The position numbers and the translations under genes were made by a program. Source: Rhodothermales bacterium (GTDB taxonomy: Bacteria > Bacteroidota > Rhodothermia > Rhodothermales > UBA10348). From it: a stretch of 45,731 nucleotides of DNA. Each line of letters opens with the position of its first letter. Positions within the stretch are counted from its first letter, which is position 1. Where the stretch lies: the NCBI GenBank assembly GCA_017859335.1, contig JAFMNH010000006.1, positions 1-45,731 of the forward strand. The letters are read 5' to 3'. Below, piece after piece: positions 10,105-18,033 of the stretch. The notes beneath the pieces were generated by a model. The model saw only the letters and a list, made by a program, of their open reading frames with translations. It was not told the origin of the DNA and ran no database searches.

Positions 10105-10758
10105 TCAGGGCCGCTGCTCCACCCAAAGCGTGGCTCGTTGCAGTAAGGCTGTGGACGTCTCGAGCGAGAGCTTCTGCTTGATACGTCCTCGATGCGATTC
10201 CACGGTTTTCGGACTGATGAGCAATGCGTCGGCAATGTCCTGGATGGACATCCCCTCGCCGATCAATTCGAAGACTTCCAATTCCCGGTCACTGAGCTGG
10301 TCGATCTCGGATGATGCCTGGTCGGGACGACCTTTCTTCATCTTTTGGAACTGGCTCAGAATCCGTGTACTCATCTGATCACTGAGGTAAAACCCTCCTC
10401 GCAGAACACGGCGTACCGCCTCGACGATCGTGCGGTCGACCTCGGACTTCATTACATATCCGCGTGCTCCCGCATGAATGGCCCGTTCGCTGTAAATGGT
10501 CTCATCGTGTGTCGAGACAACCAGCGTAAGCAGGTCCGGCATTTCGGCAAGCAGGTTCTTGATGAGTACGATGCCGTTCATGCCACCAAGTGAGATATCC
10601 ACAATCATCAGGTCAGGACGATCCCTTCGGGCAATATCCATGGCTTCCAGAGCGGAGCCTGCTTCGCAGCAGACACTCAAGTCTGGTTCTGATTCGATGA
10701 GAAGCCGATACCCCATGCGCATGACAGGGTGATCATCCACGATCATGATGCGTTTCAT
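10105..10758 (-). CDS. NarL/FixJ-type response regulator
   Basis: A 217-residue two-domain regulator. The N-terminal receiver has D8/D9, phospho-acceptor D54 (MIVDISLGG), S82/T83 and K104 (YVMKS). From about residue 150 a LuxR-type helix-turn-helix follows, with the signature LSDRELEVFELIGEGMSIQDIADALLISPKTVESH (quoted in part: TVESHRGRIKQKL). It should bind DNA after phosphorylation by its partner kinase, whose stop codon lies four bases upstream of this start, so the two are translated as one unit. The glucan synthase start lies 105 bases downstream on the same strand, making it the obvious target or operon partner. All phosphorylation and HTH landmarks are intact. Only the target is inference. 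Confidence 0.93.
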   Translation of the reverse strand: MKRIMIVDDHPVMRMGYRLLIESEPDLSVCCEAGSALEAMDIARRDRPDLMIVDISLGGMNGIVLIKNLLAEMPDLLTLVVSTHDETIYSERAIHAGARGYVMKSEVDRTIVEAVRRVLRGGFYLSDQMSTRILSQFQKMKKGRPDQASSEIDQLSDRELEVFELIGEGMSIQDIADALLISPKTVESHRGRIKQKLSLETSTALLQRATLWVEQRP

Positions 10759-10762
10759 TGTG

Positions 10763-12100
10763 TCACCTGTTCAGTGGTAAACGGCATACGACGGAGGTAC
10801 CACCCTCCATCACCGGGTTGATGGACAGAGAGGCATGAATGAGGCCAGCCCTGTATTTCATGATCTGAATTCCCATTCCGGTGCCGGAAAAGGCTGCATC
10901 CGGCAGACCGTCTCCAAAGTCCCTGACCCGCAGGGTGAGCGTATCATCTGCGAGATTCAAGGTTACCTCCAAGCGCTCCGTGCCTGAATGCTTCATGGCG
11001 TTCATGACAGCCTCGTGGGCAATCCGGTACAGCTCTGAGGCAATGGAGGGCTCCAGGGGAGGCAGTTCATGTGGGCAATCGAGGTAGCACTCGATAGTGG
11101 CCATCCTTCCTACGTGGTGCATCAGGTCGCGCAGGGCCTCTTCCACCCCCCAGGCCTCCAGATTGACAGGGCTCAGTCCCTGGGCCAGTGCGCGTGCCCG
11201 TTCCGCCCCGGAGCGCGCCTGATCCACCATGTATTCGATCGTGCCAGCAGGAATCCGGTAATCAGGGTCCGCGCTCCGTTGCTTCAACAATCCCCGGCCC
11301 ATGAGAGCAAGACCGCTGAACATGGAAGCCAGGTGGTCGTGGATATCCTGCCCTATGTGCTGACGCTCTTCTTCGCTGATGCGAAGCACATCCTGCTCAA
11401 GATTCCTGCGCCGGCTGATATTGTGCACCACGATGATCCATGACCCTTCCGGTCCCCACCTGACACGGCGTACCGTGATCTCGGCCGGGAAAGTGCTACC
11501 GTCCGCGTGGTGACATGCCATCTCACAGGAGAGAGGTCCGGACTGCTCGTCGACCGTTTCCAACGCGCTCATGTCGCAGGAATGATCGGGGTCGGAATTG
11601 GAGAGGAGTCCTTTTATGAGGACCCCCGTAATTGCCTTTGAAGGACGTCCAAACATGATGCCTGCATTCGAATTGGCAGCCCTGATCAGACCGTTTTCTG
11701 CCACCAGGAGGACGCCGTCGGGAATACACTCAAGAATGAGTCGGGCCTGGTCGAAAAACCGCGTAGACTGATCTATTGGGTGCACATAGTGCACAAGCTC
11801 CTGGGCGCGTATGAGGACGGACTCCTCGTCCGTGTTCTGTATCGGTAACACGCGGATCTCGAATGGATCTCCGTTACTCTTGATGAGACATGACTCCAGT
11901 TCGAGGCTCTGTGTGATATGGGCAGACTTCCCGTTTCCTTGCAGGTGTGACCCGGATGGGCCATGACTGATATGGCCGTCATGGTCCTTTTTGTGGATAT
12001 TCCGGTCATGGGTGTCAACCGACTCATTCTGAGGCCTGTGCTGACTCTTGAAGAACAAGGTGAAAGGCATCTTGACTACACAATTGATAAAAAAAATCAA
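10763..12100 (-). CDS. cytosolic PAS sensor histidine kinase (HisKA_3 class)
   Basis: A kinase of up to 445 residues with no transmembrane segment, so it should sense a cytosolic signal. The track start is TTG 12100; ATG 12070 (MPFTLFF) is an alternative with no clear ribosome site. Residues 27-62 are unusually His-rich, with seven His in about 33 residues (HDRNIHKKDHDGHISHG). A partial PAS-like stretch follows (about 60-105), then a PAS domain (about 115-230). The HisKA_3 helix carries the phospho-acceptor H254 in QDIHDHL. The ATPase domain has the N-box AHEAVMNAMKHSG (about 361), DFGDGLP (394-400), GTGMGIQIM and GGTSVVC. This domain order matches NarX/DegS-like kinases that pair with NarL-type regulators, as the next gene is. 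It is divergent from hsp20 across a 234-base gap that contains an AT-rich -10-like ATAATAG but no convincing complete promoter. Confidence 0.9.
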   Translation of the reverse strand: MIFFINCVVKMPFTLFFKSQHRPQNESVDTHDRNIHKKDHDGHISHGPSGSHLQGNGKSAHITQSLELESCLIKSNGDPFEIRVLPIQNTDEESVLIRAQELVHYVHPIDQSTRFFDQARLILECIPDGVLLVAENGLIRAANSNAGIMFGRPSKAITGVLIKGLLSNSDPDHSCDMSALETVDEQSGPLSCEMACHHADGSTFPAEITVRRVRWGPEGSWIIVVHNISRRRNLEQDVLRISEEERQHIGQDIHDHLASMFSGLALMGRGLLKQRSADPDYRIPAGTIEYMVDQARSGAERARALAQGLSPVNLEAWGVEEALRDLMHHVGRMATIECYLDCPHELPPLEPSIASELYRIAHEAVMNAMKHSGTERLEVTLNLADDTLTLRVRDFGDGLPDAAFSGTGMGIQIMKYRAGLIHASLSINPVMEGGTSVVCRLPLNR

Positions 12101-12321
12101 CGAGGGGCCTTATTCGCTACCGAAAGATCCATGTCCTTCGGCGGAAAGGACAGGAGGGTCACCCCTATTATCGTGTCAGAGAAACCCGCATACGGAAAAT
12201 GCATCATTGCCAGGCGGATCAGCGGGGTGATTACCCCCCACTCGATCAGATTTTGACGTACAGCGCTGATGCATGTGGAGTAGGACCTTGGCTCGGTTCA
12301 CCAACCATGAATAATGCCTTC

Positions 12322-12328
12322 AGGAGGT
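12322..12328 (+). promoter_or_regulatory. Shine-Dalgarno deciding the hsp20 start
   Basis: AGGAGGT sits six bases before ATG 12335. This is a near-perfect site and shows that the ORF track start at 12314 is seven codons too early. Confidence 0.8.
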
Positions 12329-12334
12329 ACCGAT

Positions 12335-12784
12335 ATGCCTGATATGTCACACCTACGCCCCTTGCTGCCGGTCCGCAGCGGTCTGAGCAGGGAGATCGAT
12401 CGTCTTTTCGGCGATTTCTTCCCTTCGTTTGCTGAGCGCGAAACCGAGGAGGCACCCGCCTTGTGGTCACCGCGCCTGGATATGTCCGAGAAAGACAAGG
12501 AATTCCTGATTACGTTGGATCTGCCAGGTATTCCGAAAGAGGACGTGGCCGTTCACGTGGAGGATCATCAGCTGACCATAAGCGGAGAAAGGAAGCAGGA
12601 GTCCCATGAGGAGACGGAGAACTACTTGCGTATGGAACGGTCCTATGGCCGCTTTTTTCGCAGTATTCCGATGCCCAAAAATTCCGTTACCGACAAGGTG
12701 AAAGCGGAATTCAAGAATGGAGAGATGCGGATTCACATCCCAAAGGAAAAAGAAACAAAACCACGCAAGATCTCCATCGATTAG
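12335..12784 (+). CDS. hsp20: small heat-shock protein, Hsp20/alpha-crystallin family
   Basis: A 149-residue small heat-shock protein starting MPDMSHLRPLLPVRSG, with the start fixed by an AGGAGGT site. The N-terminal arm (SREIDRLFGDFF) is typical of the class A bacterial type. The alpha-crystallin domain runs from about residue 45 to 140 (SPRLDMSEKDKEFLITLDLPG ... EFKNGEMRIHIPK). The A-x-x-x-N-G-x-L consensus appears as AEFKNGEMRI and the C-terminal tail is lysine-rich. Such proteins form oligomers that hold unfolding proteins for DnaK/ClpB in the cytosol. It is divergent from the histidine kinase and convergent with the baeRF gene, sharing a strong hairpin terminator with it. I could not identify a heat-shock promoter or CIRCE element upstream. 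A TTGACG at 12253-12258 could be a -35 box but has no good -10 partner. Confidence 0.95.
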   Translation: MPDMSHLRPLLPVRSGLSREIDRLFGDFFPSFAERETEEAPALWSPRLDMSEKDKEFLITLDLPGIPKEDVAVHVEDHQLTISGERKQESHEETENYLRMERSYGRFFRSIPMPKNSVTDKVKAEFKNGEMRIHIPKEKETKPRKISID

Positions 12785-12809
12785 GGAGAAGGAGGATCGA
12801 GGGAAAGTG

Positions 12810-12847
12810 AAGAGGGGCGGGCCGGTATCTACCGGCCCGCCCCTCTT
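12810..12847. terminator. bidirectional hairpin terminator
   Basis: A perfect 18-bp inverted repeat (AAGAGGGGCGGGCCGGTA and its complement) with a two-base centre, lying between the convergent hsp20 and baeRF stops. The arm ends give TCTTT on the plus strand and TTCACTTTCCC on the minus strand, so it can serve both genes. Confidence 0.85.
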
Positions 12848-12878
12848 TCCATCGAATGTGGCTGTCGGGAAAGGATTT

Positions 12879-14069
12879 TCAGTACCGAAAGAGGGCCGTG
12901 GCAGGTACATGGCCGGGAAGCACCTCATCTCCGACAATGTAGACATCGCCACCATTGTCCAGCGTTCGAGCCAGGATACGATCCAGCAGCTGCGTCTCAT
13001 CTGCGCTCTGGATGGGAGTCAGGCTTTTCTGTCCATCAGAGTCGGGACGCCCCGTAATGTCATCTTCGGATCGGACGAAGAGTGTCTTTATCCTGCGTTC
13101 CTCTGCAGCGTCCGCCATTCGTTTCAATACCGTCGAAACCCGGTTTGAGGCATGTCCCCTCACGATACTCAGCTCCTCGAGGGCCCGCCTCTTCGAGCGT
13201 TCCTGATACGCAGACAAGAGGGGCCAGACCTGATCGTGCAGATCCGAGAGGGACAGATCCCTTGGATTACGCATTAGCGCTTCCTCCAAAAGGAAAGGAT
13301 ACTGATTCACCTCCCGATACTGCCCGACGAGGGTAGGTGGTCCAACCAGGACAAGGGGCGCCTGCGAGGATCCGATGCTATGCCGGACCCCGTTTTCAAG
13401 CTGTCTCAGGTATTCCATGGTGCGCATTTTGGTCAGCGCGCGATCAGCGGCCTCACCGTGCCCATGAAAGACGACAGAGCCCCCGTTGCTGAAAGGAGTT
13501 TTTGGCGTACCCGTGTGTATTTGCAGGTAGGGCTGTTGGACGTCGTACCGCGTTACGTCGGTCAGACTGGTTGGTGTGTTTGCCAGGTCCCGTACCATCA
13601 TCTGGTAGCGCGAGCCCTCAAAGAGGCGCGTGCTGTTGCTACTGAGTGTCAGGACAAAAAAGTGGCCGTTGGTATCCATGACACGGATGAGTGGAGCGAC
13701 ATGGAATGTGTCCCCCACACTGAGGAATTCCGCTACAGTGATGGGCAATCGGTACCAATAGGTTTCCCCAGGAGCCATGAACACAGCGAGTGTCTCTGCC
13801 TGATGGCGCCAGAATTCGGCGCTGTTTCCCAACAACCACTGCGCCTCTGACAGGACGTCACCGGTTGCAACCTCCGGTGCCACGGCAGCCAGCTCCTCGG
13901 CAGCCGTGGCCAAGAGATTCCTGAAACGAAGGCGATCGTGTCGCTCTTCCTGGCGCACACGGTGGGTAGGCATGAAAATTGAAACACATGGGCCGCTTCG
14001 TGTGCGGCACAGCATGGAGATATCAGCGGGAGAGATGAGATCCATCTCGGAGTCGAGCAGATTTTCCAT
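12879..14069 (-). CDS. bacterial archaeo-eukaryotic release factor family (baeRF) protein
   Basis: A 396-residue soluble protein. It opens with a hydrophilic region (ISPADISMLCRTRSGPCVSIFMPTHR), then LSVGDTFHVAPLIRVMDTNGHFFVLTLSSNSTRLFEG. That FFVLTLS...TRLF strand pattern and the C-terminal baeRF tail VYIVGDEVLPGHVPATALFRY (ending in the typical A-x-L-R-Y) identify the family. The C-terminal third has the eRF1-domain-2/3-like arrangement (ASNRVSTVLKRMADAAEERRIKTLFV). BaeRF proteins are predicted to act on stalled or hibernating ribosomes; no enzymatic role is proven. The GGQ tripeptide of true release factors is not seen; FSNGGSVVFHGHG occupies the corresponding loop region. No strong ribosome site precedes ATG 14069. 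M9 is a possible later start. Convergence with hsp20 suits a stress role, but that is inference. Confidence 0.78.
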   Translation of the reverse strand: MENLLDSEMDLISPADISMLCRTRSGPCVSIFMPTHRVRQEERHDRLRFRNLLATAAEELAAVAPEVATGDVLSEAQWLLGNSAEFWRHQAETLAVFMAPGETYWYRLPITVAEFLSVGDTFHVAPLIRVMDTNGHFFVLTLSSNSTRLFEGSRYQMMVRDLANTPTSLTDVTRYDVQQPYLQIHTGTPKTPFSNGGSVVFHGHGEAADRALTKMRTMEYLRQLENGVRHSIGSSQAPLVLVGPPTLVGQYREVNQYPFLLEEALMRNPRDLSLSDLHDQVWPLLSAYQERSKRRALEELSIVRGHASNRVSTVLKRMADAAEERRIKTLFVRSEDDITGRPDSDGQKSLTPIQSADETQLLDRILARTLDNGGDVYIVGDEVLPGHVPATALFRY

Positions 14070-14156
14070 TGTATTGAACGTCTGTTTTGGAGCCGATACT
14101 TGCGCAGGTGGGCGTCAGAATCCGTTTCACCACGCAACGGAGCGCGGGAGACAGTT

Positions 14157-14185
14157 GGTGGGCGGCGCCTCTGGCGCCGCCCACC
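14157..14185 (-). terminator. hairpin downstream of the cohesin-like gene
   Basis: A perfect 13-bp inverted repeat (GGTGGGCGGCGCC, loop TCT) 20 bases past the stop at 14205. No T-run follows on the minus strand, so it may be an mRNA-stabilising hairpin rather than a classical terminator. Confidence 0.6.
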
Positions 14186-14204
14186 CGCTGATCACACCAT
14201 CTCC

Positions 14205-17200
14205 CTATTTCAGGTACGTCAGGGTTTTGGTCAGGCTCTGCGTATCCGTCATCAGTCGATAGACGTAGGTGCCACTGGGCAGGTCCTCGGCATGGAAGGT
14301 TACCGTGTGTCGGCCGGCTGCCTGCATGCCATCGACAAGCACGGCAACCTCCGCGCCAACCATGTCAAAGACGGTAAGCCGGACGTAGCTGCTCTCGGGC
14401 AGATCGAATCCGATGGTAGTCTCCGGATTGAACGGGTTCGGGTAGTTCTGGCCGAGTGACACATACATGGGAAGCTCGGATGCCTCTCCCACTCCCGTCA
14501 GGGCTCCCCGGATCATGCTGCTCGTCGTAATCTGCGACATGATCTGCTCCTGACCGTCCGAGACCATGACCCGAAAGTAGACCGTTGTGGCTTCATTCAG
14601 GTCAACTCCCATATTGGTCAGTGCAGCTGCCAGGTCGCCTTGGCGGTAGCGGAACATCGTTTGCTGTCCCAGATCCTCTTCGTACACCATGTTCTGTGCT
14701 TCAAACATCACAGACGTCGAAATCTGCAGGGTGTAGCCAAGCTCATCCCCGTCAATATCCGTGGCATCTGGCCACTGGATCTCGAGCTCGAGATCCGGAT
14801 CCCCGACGAGCGTGATTTGCTCTCCATCGGCAGGAGATACCAGCCAATCACTGTCGGGGAAGTAGGGCGGATCATTGACGGCTGCAACCTCTACAGCAAC
14901 CTCTGCCGATGCCGTCCACACACCGTCCGTGACGGTGTAGGAGAAGGTGTCCGTACCGAAGAAGTTCGGCGCAGGCGTGTAGGTCAGCGCGCCGTCTACC
15001 AGGAGTGCCACCTGTCCATTGGAGGGCTGTGTGAAGGCATGGACGGAGAGGGCGTCACCGTCCGAGTCCGTGTCGTTCGACAATACGTCAATCCGAAGGG
15101 GTACATCCTCGTCGGTTGCCGCCGCATCGGCCATCGCCGCAGGCGATACGCCTACAGGAAGGACTGTGACGGTTACAGTCGCCTCATCCATGGATGTGCC
15201 ATCTCCGATAGTGTAGGAGAAGAGATCTTCGCCCATGAATCGGGCCTCTGGGACGTAGCGGACCATACCGTCTCCGAGGAACGTTGCCCTTCCCGATGAC
15301 GGTTGCACCAGTTGTACGAGATGAAACGCCCCATCCGGGTCGTAATCATTGGCAAAAATGTCGATGTCAATGGCATCGCCAGCCAGCGTTTCGACCGTGT
15401 CGTCCCGGGCCTGCGGTGGATCATCGGTTGGCTGGACCGTCAGGGAAACGTCTGCAGGAGAGGACACCGCCTGCCCGTCGGTCACGCTGTAGGAGAAGAG
15501 ATCCGATCCATTGTAATCGGTATCCGGGGTGTACCGCAGCGTCCCGTCTCCGAGGTCCTCGACGGTGCCGTGGGTGGCTTCAGACACACTGGCCAGCATC
15601 AGGGGGTCCCCATCCACGTCGTAATCATTGTCCAGAACCCGGATGATCACGGGGGTATCTTCATCCGTCGTGACGGCGTCGCTCAGGGCCACAGGCGTCT
15701 GGTTGCTGCGCAGGATGGGTGCACCGTCATCGACCAGGATGCCGTTGGCCTGCAGATCATCATCGCCTCGTGCACCGTCGACATAGATCAGTCGGATCAT
15801 GCCCGGTTCGATGATGGCCCCTGTCAGGCCATCGTACCAGAAGTCGTACCAGTGGGGGGCGGTAGCATCTTCGGTCGGACCGTAGCGCATGAACCCTGTC
15901 ACATCCACCCCCTCGGGAACGATCAGGGTGGTCTCGAACAGGCCGCCCGGCTCGAGGCCTTCTACCGTGAAGGAGAAGAATCCAAGTGGGAACGACCCTT
16001 CAGGGGCCGTGGATGGGCTCGGGTTGTCCGTGGATTGAACCCTGGTGAGTGTCAGGTTGTCTGGAACCTCCAATGTCAGGTAGGCACCAGCATTGGGGCC
16101 ATAAGCGATGGGGAAGGAAGCAACTGTTGTCTGCTCAGCATCCGGAATGCCATCGTTGTTGCCATCGCCGCCGTTGGGCGCGCCCGCCTCGATGTCATCA
16201 TCCACACCATCGCCATCAGGTCCCAGCCCAAGGACCGTTACCGTTATGTTTCCCATATCCGTAGCTCCGAAAGCATCGGCTACGGTGTACTCGAAGACAT
16301 CCTCGCCCTCGAACGATGCGTAGGACGTGTAGGAGACAGCTCCATCAGCTGTGATGGAAACGGTGCCGCCTGTTGGATCGGTCAGGGAAACGAGACGGAG
16401 ATCATCGTCGTTGGCGTCGCTGTCGTTGGCCAAGACATCGATCACGATCGCGTCGCCGGCAAAGAGCCGAGCCGTGTCATCGGTCGCAACCGGGGCTGCA
16501 TTCTGTACAAGAACGCTGACCTGCCCCTCTGCGACATCCAGGCCATCGGAAATTCGATACGTGAACGTATCCGTACCGATGTAAGCTGTCTGCGGCGTGT
16601 ACAGAACGCGTCCATCTGGTGTGATCTGGGTCGAGCCGTGCTCGGCGGTCGACACATGCTGCAGTGTCAGGACGTCACCGTCCGGGTCACTGTCATTGGC
16701 CAGGACGTCGATTTCCACGGCAACGCCCCGAGGCGTCTGCACGTTATCCGGTACAGCGATAGGCACTCCGTTCGGCTTGACCGAAATGGAGAAGGTCTGC
16801 AGTCCGGAGACACCGAAGATGTCGGTTGCACTCAGCTTCACATCGTGAACCCCAACGGATCCTTCGCCCGGCAGCCCGTAGAGCAGTCCGGTGCCGTCCC
16901 CATTGTCCTGGAAGGAAGCCCACACGGGTAGTGTCGGCGCGCTGAGCGTCAGTTGGTCCCCGTCACTGTCTACGGCCACAACAGGATATTCATAGCGGAT
17001 GCCTGCCCTTGCGACGGTAACAGGGCTGCTGGTGAATTGGGGCGCGGCATTGACGACCACCGCCGCGCCATCGGTGACCGTGGCGTCAACGCCTAGTCGG
17101 TCGAAGGCAAACGAGGTCACGTCGAGCGCCGACGTGCCGGCCTCGGCAAGGGTGCCTTTGAGGTAAAGAAGGGTTCCGTCTCCCTCCAGATAGGCGTCTT

Positions 17201-17912
17201 CCGCATCCTGAACAAAAATGGACTGCGCCGTGGGATAGGAAACCTGCGGCGACCGACCAGCGGACAGCGTGCCAGCTGTTGAAATTCCGGAGACGGAGAT
17301 GACGGAGCTGTCCCAGGAGAGACCGAAGGTATATCCCGCTACTTCGAGTCCCGAAAGATCATCTACCCTGACAGGAATCAGCACGAATGCGCCTGGGCGA
17401 TCGCTTACATCGCCAACCGTAACACCGATCTCAGCAATCTGATCGGTGGCCGAGGCGGACCCGGCTCCCAACGTTGCTGATACCTCTGGGTTGTCAAAGG
17501 CGAACTCGTTCCAGGCAAGCTCTGTTGTTCCGGCGTCCCCGAACATGCCATTCAATCGAAGCAGCGTCCCCGACCCGGACAGAGGCGATGCGCCAGCGCC
17601 AACGACACGGAATACGCCTCGAGAAGGGCTGTTGGACATCGTGGTCAGATCGTCAGAGAGCGTCCCCGACGTGGCAATGCCCGTGAATTCGATCACATCG
17701 GGATCGTAGCTGATTTCGAGCTGGTAGCCCGAGACGTTACGGCCCGTCATATCCCCGACAACGATATCGAGTGTGACGGGAGAACCCACCAGACCGTCTA
17801 TATCCGGCAGGGAAACAGTGATTTGTGCAGAAACCGATCCTGCCGTCCCCAGGGCGAACATCAAGGCGATGCAGGCAAGTCCGGGCAGGTTGAAAAAGCG
17901 ATTGGCAAACAT
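14205..17912 (-). CDS. T9SS-secreted multidomain protein with two cohesin-like domains
   Basis: I start this at ATG 17912 (MFANRFFNLPGLACIALMF...VSA-QITV), which gives a clean signal peptide and has GAGGT eight bases upstream; the track start at 18026 is too early. Of 1,235 residues, about 28-150 and 155-285 are two cohesin-like beta domains (VSGYQLEISYDPDVIEFTG; VAGYTFGLSWDSSVISVSG). Next come a He_PIG/Ig-like domain (about 295-380) and two Ig-like NDSDPDGD domains (385-570). A Ca-binding DGDGVDD linker leads to a choice-of-anchor-U-like domain (575-745). Then come three more Ig-like domains (750-1020), an FN3-like region and the type A sorting domain from about 1155 (YPNPFNP ... GTYVYRL). 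It should pass the outer membrane through T9SS and stay on the surface or be released. It lies 121 bases after a dockerin-containing gene, which suggests the two interact. No catalytic domain is visible. Confidence 0.88.
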   Translation of the reverse strand: MFANRFFNLPGLACIALMFALGTAGSVSAQITVSLPDIDGLVGSPVTLDIVVGDMTGRNVSGYQLEISYDPDVIEFTGIATSGTLSDDLTTMSNSPSRGVFRVVGAGASPLSGSGTLLRLNGMFGDAGTTELAWNEFAFDNPEVSATLGAGSASATDQIAEIGVTVGDVSDRPGAFVLIPVRVDDLSGLEVAGYTFGLSWDSSVISVSGISTAGTLSAGRSPQVSYPTAQSIFVQDAEDAYLEGDGTLLYLKGTLAEAGTSALDVTSFAFDRLGVDATVTDGAAVVVNAAPQFTSSPVTVARAGIRYEYPVVAVDSDGDQLTLSAPTLPVWASFQDNGDGTGLLYGLPGEGSVGVHDVKLSATDIFGVSGLQTFSISVKPNGVPIAVPDNVQTPRGVAVEIDVLANDSDPDGDVLTLQHVSTAEHGSTQITPDGRVLYTPQTAYIGTDTFTYRISDGLDVAEGQVSVLVQNAAPVATDDTARLFAGDAIVIDVLANDSDANDDDLRLVSLTDPTGGTVSITADGAVSYTSYASFEGEDVFEYTVADAFGATDMGNITVTVLGLGPDGDGVDDDIEAGAPNGGDGNNDGIPDAEQTTVASFPIAYGPNAGAYLTLEVPDNLTLTRVQSTDNPSPSTAPEGSFPLGFFSFTVEGLEPGGLFETTLIVPEGVDVTGFMRYGPTEDATAPHWYDFWYDGLTGAIIEPGMIRLIYVDGARGDDDLQANGILVDDGAPILRSNQTPVALSDAVTTDEDTPVIIRVLDNDYDVDGDPLMLASVSEATHGTVEDLGDGTLRYTPDTDYNGSDLFSYSVTDGQAVSSPADVSLTVQPTDDPPQARDDTVETLAGDAIDIDIFANDYDPDGAFHLVQLVQPSSGRATFLGDGMVRYVPEARFMGEDLFSYTIGDGTSMDEATVTVTVLPVGVSPAAMADAAATDEDVPLRIDVLSNDTDSDGDALSVHAFTQPSNGQVALLVDGALTYTPAPNFFGTDTFSYTVTDGVWTASAEVAVEVAAVNDPPYFPDSDWLVSPADGEQITLVGDPDLELEIQWPDATDIDGDELGYTLQISTSVMFEAQNMVYEEDLGQQTMFRYRQGDLAAALTNMGVDLNEATTVYFRVMVSDGQEQIMSQITTSSMIRGALTGVGEASELPMYVSLGQNYPNPFNPETTIGFDLPESSYVRLTVFDMVGAEVAVLVDGMQAAGRHTVTFHAEDLPSGTYVYRLMTDTQSLTKTLTYLK

Positions 17913-17956
17913 GGTAATACCTCTTTTGGGGATTTTGTCATCTGAGCTTCGTCGAA

Positions 17957-18007
17957 GTGTGCCATCCCGGAGGCGCTCCACCGGAGCGGATCTCCGGGAT
18001 GGCACAC
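17957..18007 (-). terminator. long intercistronic hairpin
   Basis: A perfect 16-bp inverted repeat (GTGTGCCATCCCGGAG) encloses a second small hairpin (CGCTCC/GGAGCG). It lies 26 bases past the stop of the dockerin gene and 45 before the next gene start. No T-run follows on the minus strand. It may partly terminate or protect mRNA between the two genes. Confidence 0.65.
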
Positions 18008-18033
18008 GTGTGTCGACGTTGGGCACCGAAGCC

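Noticed and set aside
12253-12258. TTGACG as a -35 promoter box for hsp20
   Set aside because: No acceptable -10 element at 16-18 bases; no heat-shock sigma or CIRCE element seen.
15303-16931. 542-aa plus-strand ORF opposite the cohesin-like protein
   Set aside because: Antisense to repetitive Ig-like domains; the repetition comes from the real gene.
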